64,000 nucleotides of DNA from Knufia peltigerae (lineage: Eukaryota; Ascomycota; Eurotiomycetes; Chaetothyriales; Trichomeriaceae). The position numbers and the translations under genes are program-made. The stretch covers positions 124,001 through 188,000 of the forward strand of contig JAPDRN010000021.1 of the NCBI GenBank assembly GCA_030247855.1, in the 5' to 3' direction. Positions within the stretch are counted from its first letter, which is position 1. Each line of letters opens with the position of its first letter. Shown piece by piece: positions 35,483 to 45,395 of the stretch. A model generated the notes under the pieces. The model saw only the letters and a list, made by a program, of their open reading frames with translations, ran no database searches and was not told the origin of the DNA.

Positions 35483-35986
35483 CGTGGTGGCCTGGGATCT
35501 CGTATAAAGATATGAACCAGCTGACGTTTGAGATCCGATGGAGAATACGGGACGGCAGCGGCCAGTCCGACCCGAAATGAAAGCCTGCTTATGTCACCGG
35601 AATTCAAAGGCCACCAGGGCCTTGTGGGCCAACAGTGGCTGTCAGAATTGCTGTGGCGCGACTATCTTAGGCCTCGTGCTTGGACATCGGGCATGTCGTA
35701 TTTTCCGTGCCTCCGGGAACTTTCCCCTTAGCAACACGATGTAGCAAGACGCTCTCTTAACGGGATCAAATCCTCGGAGAATCACCATGCTATCATTTCC
35801 GTACCGCAGCAGGAGTATCCGCTGCCGCCTATGGCTATATATAAAGACTTCGATCACTGCCACAGAGCAGCTCAATCACAAAATCCATCAACCTTGAACA
35901 AAGACTTTCCATCATAATCATCAAATCATACTTCTTTCCTTTATCACACTCCTTGAAAAAAATTCTTGTTCCATAGTTCTTCCACA
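35483..35986. other. Divergent promoter region of Zn2Cys6 factor 3 and SDR
   Basis: 504 nt with a strong TATA element at 35836-35845 for the SDR. No gene is seen. Confidence 0.55.
35836..35845 (+). promoter_or_regulatory. TATA box of the SDR gene
   Basis: TATATATAAA lies about 142 nt upstream of ATG 35987. Confidence 0.6.
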
Positions 35987-37052
35987 ATGCCCGGTCCCAT
36001 TTTTCTTCTCAAGGGCAAGTTTATGCCGCCCAAGCAAATCAGGAAGACTTTTGAAGGTAAGACCGTCATCGTGACAGGGTCAAATACCGGCGTGGGCTAT
36101 GCAACCGCCCTCAAATATGTCCAACTCGCTGCATCAACGGTCATTCTGGGTGTCAGGAGTCTGCAGAAGGGCGAAATGGCAAAGTCGCAAATTGAAACAG
36201 CGACAGGGCGGACAGGCGTTGTCCAAGTATGGCAAGTGGACATGGGCAGCTTCGAAAGCATCGATGCATTCGCCAAGCGAGTCGAGAGCTTGAAAAGGGT
36301 CGATGTCGCTGTTCTCAACGCAGGTATCTTTCCTCGCACTTTCAAGCTGTCTGAGAAGGGGTGGGAGAGCAATCTTCAAGTCAATACTCTTGGGACTGCG
36401 CTCTTGGCGATCCTCCTCGCTCCAAAGCTGCAAGCGTCTCGAACTGCAGATTCACCGGCACATGTAGTCGTCGTCACATCGACGGGGCACATGGACGTGC
36501 AGTTGAAACCTCAAGACAAAGATCAGCTTCTCCACAAATACAACAACGACCTTGGCGTGGGACCGTATCAGCAGCATGTGGCCTCCAAGCTATTCATGAT
36601 GTGGATTACAAGAGAGCTGGCACATCGCTGTCTCAATGGCAAAGGCGAACCGACGGTGATTATCAATGATGCGTGTCCTGGTGCATGCCGGAGTGATGTT
36701 GCAAGAGACTTCGACACCCCTCTATTCACCATTGCCAAGCGCATCGGCTCTTTTCTGGCCATGAGACCTGCGGAAAACGGCGCTCGCGTGCTTGTTGGCG
36801 CATCCGCTCTAGGGGAGGATTCAAACGGACAGTGGCGGTCTGCAGACGGAACTTACGCGCCGTGAGTTAACCTCTGAGAAGAGAGAATGGAGTGACGCTG
36901 ACGAATACAATAGACCTGGCGAGTTCATTACGAGTGATGAAGGCAAGATCTTGCAAAACGCAATGTGGACTGAAGTTGTCGGTGTTCTTGAACAGAAGAT
37001 TCCTCGAGTCAAGGATGTGATTGCGAGTCTGTTTGAGCCGAGGGCTTTGTGA
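35987..37052 (+). CDS. Short-chain dehydrogenase/reductase with altered active site (retinol-dehydrogenase-like)
   Basis: Two exons: 35987-36861 and 36914-37052; the 52-nt intron has donor GTGAGT, branch CTGAC and acceptor ATAG. The product has 337 residues from ATG 35987; the frame upstream opens only through TTG. The cofactor motif is VIVTGSNTGVGYATA, the NAG motif is VAVLNAGIF, and the Ser strand reads VVVVTSTGH. Where the family has YxxSK the sequence reads HVASK, so the catalytic Tyr is a His codon (CAT). The later segment DACPGACRSDVAR is normal. It may be an altered-activity enzyme or a pseudoenzyme; sequencing error at one base is also possible. Confidence 0.88.
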
Positions 37053-39185
37053 TAGAAAGTATGCTGGAGCGAATATCATAATATCAAGTTAGAGTGCTGA
37101 TCATCAATAGGCGTTTTACAATTTGCGTTCATGACAGGGATCCGGCCCTTTATGGATGCTAAACTCACGGCGATGCTCTTCGTCGCCGAAGAGCAAGAGT
37201 ACCAAAAATAGGAGGCGTTGCAGTGGAGAACACCTTGGGGCCATTCTCATTCATCCTTGCACGGCACAACACTATGGCGACGCCTGAGACAGCCGAGTCC
37301 CTCCACCTGTTCGAGACCGCTGGGTTGGATGACCCGCAGCCGCTGCAAGAGGTCCAACTTGTGCCATCCAGCGTCAAAAAGGTGCTCGAATTTGTTAGCA
37401 CCAAGGGCGGCGGCAAAGTTGTACCGTCACGTGCTTGGTCTTGGCTCCGGTCACGTGCACTACGGCGCGCCCAACCTCTTGTTATTTCGTCTTCACCTCA
37501 TAGATTTCTTTCCTTTTCCTAAGTACAGAATCAAGTTCAGTTCAGCCTCATTCTTCTCCTCGGTTGCCTCTCTCTGTGCTCTCTACAGAATTATGGAGGG
37601 AATCTCAAAATGAAGAAGAAAGTGCCATTTCGAGAAAAATTACACCATTATCGTAAAATCCAGGACCATTATCAGAAAAGTTGGCACCATTGTCGGAAGG
37701 GATAGCTTGATTTTGACTGATACAGATCCAATCTCCATCATTTCCATCATCATCATCATCCATAGGCGAAAATCTGCATAGCTGTGCTCAGCCTGACTGA
37801 CCCGTCCCAGCTGAAACAAAAAGATATGTAGTAAGGGTCCAAACGTGGCTCGTCCTATTCTCTTGGCTTGCTCAGGGACCATGTAGGGACCGAAGCCAGA
37901 GCATTCGCTGCAGTGATGGATGACTGTCAGCCCTTCCAGCTTGCTGCGAAACTTCTTGCTGGGTTGATGCTAGGCTCCTAATTCCATCTTCCGTCGAGCA
38001 TATCCTTAAGCTTGACAGATATCCTTACCACCCAAAGTGGGCCCCTCAGCGCCGGGCACAATATTTTGTACGTTCAGGACTTCTTGATGCGCCCCCAAAT
38101 GCTGCGACATCTTTGGTGTGAACTTCGATCTCTCGCGAATAGGTCCACCGTACTTGGACACTTTGAGAAGGTGCACACGGCGAAGCGCCAAAGCATGCCC
38201 AAAAAACACCAAAAATTAACCATGCTTGCACGACATTGTCGAGTCTCTCCGGCGAGTAGTGGTGGTTGTCCAGACTGACCGGATCCAAGCCACTCGACAT
38301 TATGTGATCGACGAAGGAAGCAGCCCGAACAGGGTTATCAAGCACGATATCTAAGACCAGAGGTACTAAGATGGGTGACCGTAAAGGATGCCTAGGCAGA
38401 GGTAGATGGTCCATGACAACTTCTCGTGGCCGCAGACTGTAAGACGACTGCCCTGCCACAAATACAAATCACTCAATTGGTAGTACGTTCAGCCCTAGTG
38501 GTTTTGCTGAACGCAACAGAGCAGGTGGAGATGGTATAAAGTCTGGAAATTATTTGACCTCTACCGCAATGCCAGCCAGGCGGGATGATATTTGACGTTA
38601 TTGTATTGGCCGTCGCATAACCTGGACTTCAACGTCTGTGATTCTCGGTCGAGGCGAAGTTAAGTGCGACTTACTCGACTCGAGGTCTGTTTTGCGAAAC
38701 TTAGGCGGAAGGTAGCTTTCTGTCAGAGTCGTGCTGCGTTGTGAACTGATTAAAGTTCAGGCACAGTTAATGGCTGGAGGGAGTGTTTGCACATCAGCCG
38801 TTAGTTCAAGCTGAGATTCCAAGCCCGTGGTGGAGGTGGCTGAGTAACGCCCAGAGCCTCCCTCAGCAGAAGATAAGGAGCCCAATCTGGCTCCTTTCGC
38901 CTGACTATACCAAAGTCCTTGTGTACTCGTACCTAGGTGTAGGCTGACAAAAGTCCCATTCAAAGCTACCCAAGGTAATCAACCCTTTATTGCTCCGTAA
39001 CCCCATACCAAACTTCTTTCCGGCCCATGACAGAATGAACATTTCGCTATCTGCGCGCTATTTCATATCTCATGCCCCCATTAAACCAATTTATCTTCAT
39101 GCTTGACGCAGTGGCGCACAACGGGGACCAAGATAATACATCTCTGGTTCTATTTCAGTACCATTACTCTCGAGTTGTTTTCGTT
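37053..39185. other. Long intergenic region
   Basis: 2.1 kb. A plus frame at 37223-37522 (99 codons) and a minus frame at 38046-38459 (GTG start) show no family. Three imperfect 21-nt repeats (ACCATTATC and variants) lie at about 37640-37700, followed by a short CATCAT run. An 8-bp inverted repeat lies at 38486-38493 and 38506-38513. No gene call is made. Confidence 0.45.
37641..37700. repeat. Three imperfect 21-nt direct repeats
   Basis: Units begin ACCATTATCGTAAAATCC, ACCATTATCAGAAAAGTT and ACCATTGTCGGAAGGG. Non-coding. Confidence 0.6.
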
Positions 39186-40398
39186 TTAGACGCCCATGGT
39201 GAAATCGTGCTCAATACCGGGCGTGACACTTGCCATGAACTTCAAAAACACGACCAGGTACTGATCGACTCTGATGGCGACTTTCTCGCTCTCTTCCTCC
39301 TTATCCGCATCTTGCTCGTCGAGGACCTCCCACTCGTCACCCGCGCCACCGGTGGCAGCTTTCACTCCGGCGTCGTGACCCCGTTTCTCCTCCTTTTGCT
39401 TATTGGCGAGGTTCAACCTCGAAGTGTCGTCGATCAACCCTTCCATCCCGGACACGGGACCTGCAGGCCCGCCGCCGCCGCCGGATGGCTGTTTCTCCAA
39501 CCGGAGTTTCAAGGCCGCATCGGCACGATCCAGCAGGATCTTCATGACGCTCGCATGTTTGCAAGGGTGCACCGATGCCATTTTCACGCTGGTGTCGAAG
39601 AATGGGAAATCTTCCAACGTGACCGTCTTGTCCTTGTAGTCTCCCACGATGTCTTCCATCATCAGGTGTGGCGGGAGAGGTTCGGACGGCGACAGGTACC
39701 CGGACAGGTACATTCGTGGAGTGCGGTAGTAGGGAGTATATGTGATGTAGAGGGTGTAGGTTCGTAGGGGACTATTGCCACAAAGAAAAAGTCTAGCAGT
39801 CAGCACAAAATTGTGGTTCTCCTTGTGGATGAGACAAAGCCAGCAAGGGAGAAAAATACGCTGATGCACCATCGGTCTTGTCACGAATGATGGCCTCGTT
39901 GTCATCATCTTCATCCTCCATGTCTGGAATCTCATCGTCGTCGTCTTCCTCTTCGCTGGCCTTTTTTCCCAGTTGGCCACTTTCGCTCATGGTTCGCACT
40001 TCTCCTCTCAGCCCTTCTTGTTCTTTCTCGGTCGTGCCACCGGTTCTCAGCCACCCTTCGTCGTCACCACCCGCCTCGTCATCGGGGCCACCGAGGAAGC
40101 CGTCGCGGACAAGGTCATCGGCCGCCCCATTACTTCCGGCAAAGTTGTCGTCCAGTCTTCTATGGCAGGGGACGCCACGGGTGATCAGAAACTGCTTGCC
40201 AGCAGGCAAGTAGTTGACTCGGCGGGCTGGGCTGGAGGCGTCGGCCCATGACCACGAGGGGAACTTGTAGACCAGATAGTCTCCGGCGAGCAGAAACTCT
40301 TCGGGTGTGATTTGACCGGTATTTCGAAAGGTCGAGGTATGTTTGATCGGTGCATAGCGGTCGCGGACCTTGTCCAACGCTGAGCGGAGGATACTCAT
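39186..40398 (-). CDS. atg3: Autophagy E2-like conjugating enzyme Atg3
   Basis: Two exons: 40398-39860 and 39771-39186; the 88-nt intron has donor GTATTT and acceptor AATAG. The product has 374 residues. The N-terminus is typical (RDRYAPIKHTSTFRNTGQIT, then GDYLVYKFPSWSW). An acidic flexible region follows (EEEDDDDEIPDMEDEDDD). The E2 core resumes with RTYTLYITYTPYYRTPRMYL, the active-site motif HPCKHASVMK with Cys near residue 250, and the closing block YLVVFLKFMASVTPGIEHDF. Atg3 transfers Atg8 from Atg7 to phosphatidylethanolamine during autophagosome formation. A Gly/Pro-rich insert with six consecutive Gly follows the active site. Identification is secure. Confidence 0.96.
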
Positions 40399-40806
40399 TG
40401 TAGCAGAGGAGTGTTCAGCCTGACTGTTGCGTGGAGGAGGGGAAGGCAGCCAACACCGGACTGGCCGTATTCAAAGGTACCTAACCACGAATTTGATGGG
40501 TAGTGGGCTATATAGAAGATACTTTGGAGGATTATTCAGAATGTTGTCTCTGGTACAAAGACCAAATGTACATGGAGCAAAGGAGGCAACTTGCCAGGCT
40601 ACAGACGAGACATACCAGACTGCGGCGCGGGAGGGTGACGTTGTTTGGTCTTTACAAAGAGCCAGTGGATTGGCAAGCCGAAGTTTTACCGTGCAGCCTC
40701 ATGACATCCATCTTGTGCTCATTTCTCTACCGTAAGTGTGGGCATGAGCAGGTGGTGGTGGTGACTACGATAGAGTACGATACTACACCTACACACTTAC
40801 ATCAGG
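40399..40806. other. Divergent intergenic region between atg3 and cyclin gene
   Basis: 408 nt acting as the upstream region for both genes. No further gene is seen. Confidence 0.5.
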
Positions 40807-41634
40807 ATGTCCTCGGTGTCTGTGCTCGAGCAATTATCGAACCCGCTAATCACTTCGAACCAGCTCCTGAATTTCAAGAGCCTCGAGAGCGAAGAAGATC
40901 AGTCTCTACGATTCGCCCAGTATCAACTCACATCCGCTGCTGGCATCCTACTACGACTACGGCAGGAAATCATAGCCCAAGCCATCGTACTCCTCCAAAG
41001 ATTCCTCGTCGCAAGCTCACCAGAGGAGCGCGAAGGTTTCAGTGCAAAAACATACTCTGCCGCAGCGATTTTCCTCACAGCCAAGATCTCTATTACACCC
41101 GTCTCGCCTCGGTCGGTGGTCAATATGTATGCCTACCTCACCTCGAAAGCCTCTCCACTCGGGTTCATCAACGCGGGCCAAGAACCTTTAAAAGTCGAGC
41201 CTGCGGAATACTATGTGACAGAAGGGACGTACGAGAAAGAAAGGCAACGCCTCTTTGTATGTGAGAGCATGATTCTGGCAGGTATCGGATTCGATGTACG
41301 AGTATTTCTGCCCCATGGCCTAGCCCTGACATATCTGAACGCCTTGGGTGTATCCTCGAAAAAGGTATGCCGGCGAGTATTCGAACATCTGAACACAGGG
41401 CTGTTGTCGCCTCAGCTGCTATACCTTACACACCAGCCGAACGCATTGGCGGTTGGCGCAATTTACCTGGCTGCAAGAGAAACCGACACCAAATTGGTCG
41501 GGCAGAATTGGTGGCAAGTTTTCGACGTCGACAGAGAAGATCTTGGATTTTTGGTCCTGGCGTATGGAAGTATCGCCAATTTTGCAGAAAGTGAACTCGA
41601 GAAGTGGAAGCAAGGTCCTCTTTCGTTGGGTTGA
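40807..41634 (+). CDS. Cyclin L-like protein
   Basis: Single exon from ATG 40807, 275 residues. It starts SVLEQLSNPLITSNQLLNFK. The first cyclin box contains AAGILLRLRQEIIAQAIVLL and AAIFLTAKISITPVSPRSVV. The second box contains ESMILAGIGFDVRVFLPHGL and LLSPQLLYLTHQPNALAVGA, followed by IYLAARETDTKL and WWQVFDVDREDLGFLV. This matches fungal cyclin L-like partners of CDKs that act in transcription and splicing. There is no long RS tail, which animal cyclin L has. Function in the nucleus is inferred from the family. Confidence 0.85.
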   Translation: MSSVSVLEQLSNPLITSNQLLNFKSLESEEDQSLRFAQYQLTSAAGILLRLRQEIIAQAIVLLQRFLVASSPEEREGFSAKTYSAAAIFLTAKISITPVSPRSVVNMYAYLTSKASPLGFINAGQEPLKVEPAEYYVTEGTYEKERQRLFVCESMILAGIGFDVRVFLPHGLALTYLNALGVSSKKVCRRVFEHLNTGLLSPQLLYLTHQPNALAVGAIYLAARETDTKLVGQNWWQVFDVDREDLGFLVLAYGSIANFAESELEKWKQGPLSLG

Positions 41635-42332
41635 ACTGGAACGAGATGTCAACATTCGAACATGCCCCCTGTCTCCTACAACAAACGAGTCGTACCGCGG
41701 TAGTACTGTGTGACGTACGGACCACTATGGGTTCATCTATCTGTCGAGTTGTCCTATTCCCTCGATCGATCCACGCGATGACGGATCAACGTCGACTGGC
41801 TGACATCCATAAATTACGCTGTTTCCTCCTAGGTCAATTCTGAAAGCCTAGACCGGAGCCGCCGTAACGACGCACAAGCTATCAATATGTTGAGGAAAGC
41901 CCATCATTGTCCAGCACGAGGCCTAGTTTGTTTGAGCTTCGAATCAAAGCGTTGGAGATGATGTGACATCTCCTTTCTGCCTCTAGATCCGTGGGTTACC
42001 AAGGGTGAGTATCGCCATACAATCCTCCTACTACTCCTTGTAGGCAATTCTTCCCGTAAAACGATCGACTTGTTCTTTTGGAAAGAAAGCGCTGCCATCT
42101 TCCATGTTCAATACCACTGGCTCCAATGTCTTGCGACATGTCGAATATCTAGAACTTCTGGGAAAGGTCAACGATGTGTACAAGTCCATGTTGCGTGACA
42201 ATCTCGAAGTGTGTAAGTCTGGGTTTTGGTGTCTCGTCATGACCATCACTTGTAGCTGGCTTTGTTTGTATCTTGACGGACTGAGTGGGCGGCATAACAC
42301 AATCACGAAAGCGAAAAGAGGAAAATGTTGTT

Positions 42333-42393
42333 GTGGAAGGTCTCAATTCCATCTAAACTCATCATCCTGTTGCAAACTGCAGAGACCTTCCAC
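42333..42393. repeat. Perfect 12-bp inverted repeat, 37-nt loop
   Basis: GTGGAAGGTCTC at 42333-42344 pairs exactly with GAGACCTTCCAC at 42382-42393. Confidence 0.85.
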
Positions 42394-42418
42394 TCCCCCA
42401 TTGGGTCATCGCCAGCGA

Positions 42419-42640
42419 CGACCATAAAAAGACAAACGAAAAACCCCAAGAACCAACGCCCCCAAATTCCAACCCAAGCAAAAAAGGAAAAAAAAGCAAA
42501 AGCACAAGCACAAGCAAGAAACAAACCCAACCACCCAAACGCCAACCCAAGCAAAGAGAAAAAAACACAACGACCCAGCACCCCCCAAATTCCAATCCAA
42601 GCAGAGAAAGACCCCAATACCCATACCCATCGACCCCATA
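42419..42640. repeat. A/C-rich, T- and G-poor tract with imperfect direct repeats
   Basis: Two 20-nt copies, CCCAAATTCCAACCCAAGCA at 42461-42480 and a one-mismatch copy at 42584-42603, plus a partial copy at 42544-42553. The plus strand carries very few T or G over about 220 nt. Confidence 0.75.
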
Positions 42641-42641
42641 T

Positions 42642-42709
42642 CCCTAGGAGAACGTCCTTCCTATCGTCCATTTTCTCTCCATCAAAAGATCATGGACGTT
42701 CTCCTAGGG
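42642..42709. repeat. Perfect 16-bp inverted repeat overlapping a stop codon
   Basis: CCCTAGGAGAACGTCC at 42642-42657 pairs exactly with GGACGTTCTCCTAGGG at 42694-42709, loop 36 nt. The right arm contains the TAG stop (42706-42704) of the minus-strand gene that ends here. Confidence 0.9.
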
Positions 42710-43762
42710 TTGGTTTGGAGGCCAGTTCAGGAGGCGAGGGTCAATGGGCATAGCCGGCGGCGGCGGCAGCGGAGGAGCAGCAGCAGCAGCAGGAGGAGGA
42801 GGAGGAGGCGGTGGTGGTGGTGGCGGAGGAGGAACTGCTGCTGGTGGTGGTGGTGGTGGCGCAGGAGCTGCTGCTGCTGCTGGTCCTGGTGGTGGCGCGG
42901 GAGCTGGCGCACCTCCATGTGCTGCAGTCCACCACTGCAGACGGAGGCTGTCCAGCGTCCCAATATCATTGCCACCACGGATGACACGAATTGCCACCCA
43001 GGCCCCCTTCAGCGGGAACTTGGCAGACCGACCCGAGACTAGATGTAACATTTTGAGTACATCTAGCGGGCCGGTCCCATCGCCAAGGGCGAGCCACGCG
43101 CCGCTGCCGGGTCCGAGATACTCGAACATGAACGCGTCCCGTCGAGGCGGGACACTCGATTCCCTCATGACCTTGCCAGCAAAGTCATAGACGAATCGGA
43201 CGCGCCAATGAGCTTGATGCTCATCGACGCAATCCCATTCGTCCCCAGGGAGGAAAGGAGTTCTCGCCTCATCCTTGACGAGACGCGCCAGTTGGTACTC
43301 GGTATGGGGTCTGGAAACACGTTGTTGGTCAGTACATGCTGTGGTGCATCTGTTTCAATGAGGCCAAGAGGAGAGATCAAGAAAGGAGGGTATCGCTGAG
43401 GCATCGGGGAAAATGTTGACGATGATGAAAGTCGTTGCAAATAGGAGGAATGACATGGACAACAAGGGAAGTAGACAGGGATGAGTTGTTTGTTTGGACG
43501 TTCGACCATTGTCGAAACGTTGATGACTGACGCCAACGTGAACAACGTCATGCTTGGGGCCAAGGTACCATTGGTTGTTGTGAACGATGGTGATCAGGGG
43601 ATATCCATCAACAGTTATCGACAGTGGTAGAGAGCACTTTTGTGATGTGATCTTGGGATGTTCATGTTGAGTTTGTGTGTCGTGGTGCAAATGACTTTTG
43701 GGGGGGAATGAATGATGGGAAGAGGAATCATGGAATAGTACCAACCTAACTCTAGCGGCCAT
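42704..43762 (-). CDS. Unrecognised protein with Pro/Ala-rich C-terminus; 5' exons unresolved
   Basis: The secure part is the last exon, 43349-42704 (214 codons and stop). An acceptor AAACAG is forced, because a TGA lies just upstream in the same frame. It encodes a Trp/Arg-rich globular segment (DQQRVSRPHTEYQLARLVKD, then GDEWDCVDEHQAHWRVRFVY, then FMFEYLGPGSGAWLALGDG), then a low-complexity Pro/Ala stretch (about 55 residues), and ends MPIDPRLLNWPPNQP. Upstream, an open frame from ATG 43762 (to 43355) with SLPLSITVDGYPLITIVHNN probably supplies earlier exon(s), but no donor in the right phase has a good consensus. The stop codon lies in a 16-bp inverted repeat. I do not recognise the family. 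Confidence 0.55.
42755..42910 (-). repeat. GC-rich codon repeat coding poly-Pro and poly-Ala
   Basis: Near-continuous GCN/CCN codons on the minus strand. The same DNA read on the plus strand gives a spurious Gly-rich frame. Confidence 0.85.
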
Positions 43763-44020
43763 TGTGATTTAGTGAGGATCTTGTGTGAAAATAGTGGTGT
43801 TTGGTGGAGCTGTCGTCTTAAAGTAGGAGGTTTGGCGAGAGTGTGTCGAGATGTGGAAAGTCTAGCGAAAGATGGTTGCGGATGTGGGATGTTTAGCGAG
43901 GACGGTTAAATATCGGGGAAAGTTTGCCGACTTATATCTACTCTGTCCATAACAAGTGTTCACCCTATTGAGAACACGTACAATAGGACCCTTCACAACA
44001 AGCGGAAAAGACTGGAAACA

Positions 44021-45044
44021 ATGGTGAAATCCACTCAGATTTCAAGGCTAGATGGTATTGTTGTCACCCTATTCATGGCGTCCTTATTCACCTGGGTGAG
44101 GAACGAACCCCCGCTGACACACGGGTGACATGGTGTGAACAATAGGCCTCATGCTGGCCGCTTCAGTCGACGATGAACAGGTACGTCTGTCAATAGAGGA
44201 AGGGGTTGGTGATATTGAACTTACCCTCCCCCCCAGACCGAATGACATGGGATGAATACTCACATGTGAACCGTAAACAATACAGGTCGAGACGGAACTG
44301 GCCGAGGTCAAATCTCAAGCAAAGATGATCTTCAGACGCCTCAATCGGAACTCCGAACAACAGGCCAGTATAGAGTCTGGACAATACACACTCCAGTAAG
44401 CAATGACACACACGCAACCCCCCACCCCCAACCACAGACCTAGACACCAGGAAGGGCGGAGAATGGTTCTGACGTGAACTGCGCGAGTGTAGCTACATCA
44501 TCAAAGACTCGGTGTGCTTCTTGTGCATCTGCGACCGTTCTTACCCTCGAAAACTGGCCTTCACCTACCTCTCCGACCTCGCGCAAGAGTTCACCACGAT
44601 ATACCCGTCCCAGCAGTACCTGTCGGCGACGTTGCGGCCGTACGCGTTCGTCGAGTTCGACACTTACATCCAGCGCACGAAAAAGGTGTACCAGGACAGC
44701 CGGGCGAGTGCGAACCTGGACAAGTTGAACGATGAACTCAAGGACGTGACCAAGGTCATGACCAAGAACATCGAGGATCTGTTGTACCGCGGAGACAGCC
44801 TGGAGAGGATGGGCGAGATGAGTGGAAGGTTAAGAGAGGACAGCAAGAAATACAGAAGGGCGGCCGTGCGGATAAATTGGGAATTGATGTTGAAACAGGT
44901 TGGTTTTTGCTCTCCCCCTTGGCACGCGGAGATGAGGGACACAACAAACGATACGAGTGTACGCTGACGCTCACCCGACAGTATGGCCCCTTTGCCGGTC
45001 TGGGGTTGATCATGATCATCTTTGTGTGGTGGAGGTTCTTCTAA
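44021..45044 (+). CDS. sec22: R-SNARE Sec22
   Basis: Five exons: 44021-44054, 44146-44180, 44286-44395, 44493-44898 and 44982-45044. The frame joins to 215 residues, the standard Sec22 length. The longin domain begins MVKSTQISRLDGLMLAASVD and contains HYIIKDSVCFLCICDRSYPR and LAFTYLSDLAQEF. The SNARE helix contains VTKVMTKNIEDLLYRGDSLE with the zero-layer Arg, then a C-terminal membrane anchor YGPFAGLGLIMIIFVWWRFF. Sec22 drives ER-Golgi vesicle fusion in both directions. The first two exons are only 34 and 35 nt. The fourth intron has a GTTGGT donor. Confidence 0.96.
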
Positions 45045-45395
45045 TTTCAAGTCGCCGGTCGGTCGGTCAGTTCGTCGCTTCCTAACCCCCATGCGTCGCG
45101 AGGCGATGGTCTGGGTGTGTGGACTCTCGACATGATCATGAGTTCTGGTTTGTGACTGTGACTGTGTGATTATTATGAAAACACTTTGTACGATTAGCGA
45201 AAGCATGGAGCAACAGGATACCCCCCCCGCAGCGCTCGCCGGCACCATTTTTGTTTTTGGAACAGACAGACAGAAAGTAATTTTGGGTCTTGGGCAGCTT
45301 GAGAAACAGAGAAAATACTTGAAAATTTGGTGGGCTAGTGCGTCACAACCACGAGAGGACGAAAATCAATTGGAACGGACTGTCTGTCTACTTTC
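45045..45395. other. Convergent intergenic region between sec22 and elp5
   Basis: 351 nt of 3' flanks. It includes a run of seven C. No gene is seen. Confidence 0.5.

Larger units (their letters stand above)
41635..42703. other. Intergenic region with hairpins and a T/G-poor repeat tract
   Basis: It holds a 12-bp inverted repeat (42333-42344 with 42382-42393), a strand-asymmetric A/C-rich tract (about 42419-42640) and the left arm of a 16-bp inverted repeat (42642-42657). No coding frame on either strand looks real; the minus frames here are low-complexity Leu/Phe/Trp/Gly translations. Confidence 0.6.

Noticed and set aside
38361..38380. Segment resembling the 3' internal control region of 5S rRNA (AGGTACTAAGATGGGTGACC)
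   Set aside because: The rest of a 5S gene, including helix I pairing and spacing to the upstream box, is absent.
38470..38515. tRNA A-box-like CTCAATTGGTAG next to an 8-bp inverted repeat
   Set aside because: No B box, no acceptor stem and no proper anticodon loop follow.
39072..39767. 231-codon plus-strand open frame
   Set aside because: Antisense shadow of the second atg3 exon.
42303..42671. Minus-strand Phe/Leu/Trp/Gly-rich open frame resembling membrane segments
   Set aside because: It is a translation of the A/C-rich repeat tract; low complexity and no usable start context.
42744..43190. Gly-rich plus-strand open frame
   Set aside because: Reverse reading of the poly-Pro/poly-Ala coding repeat of the minus-strand gene.
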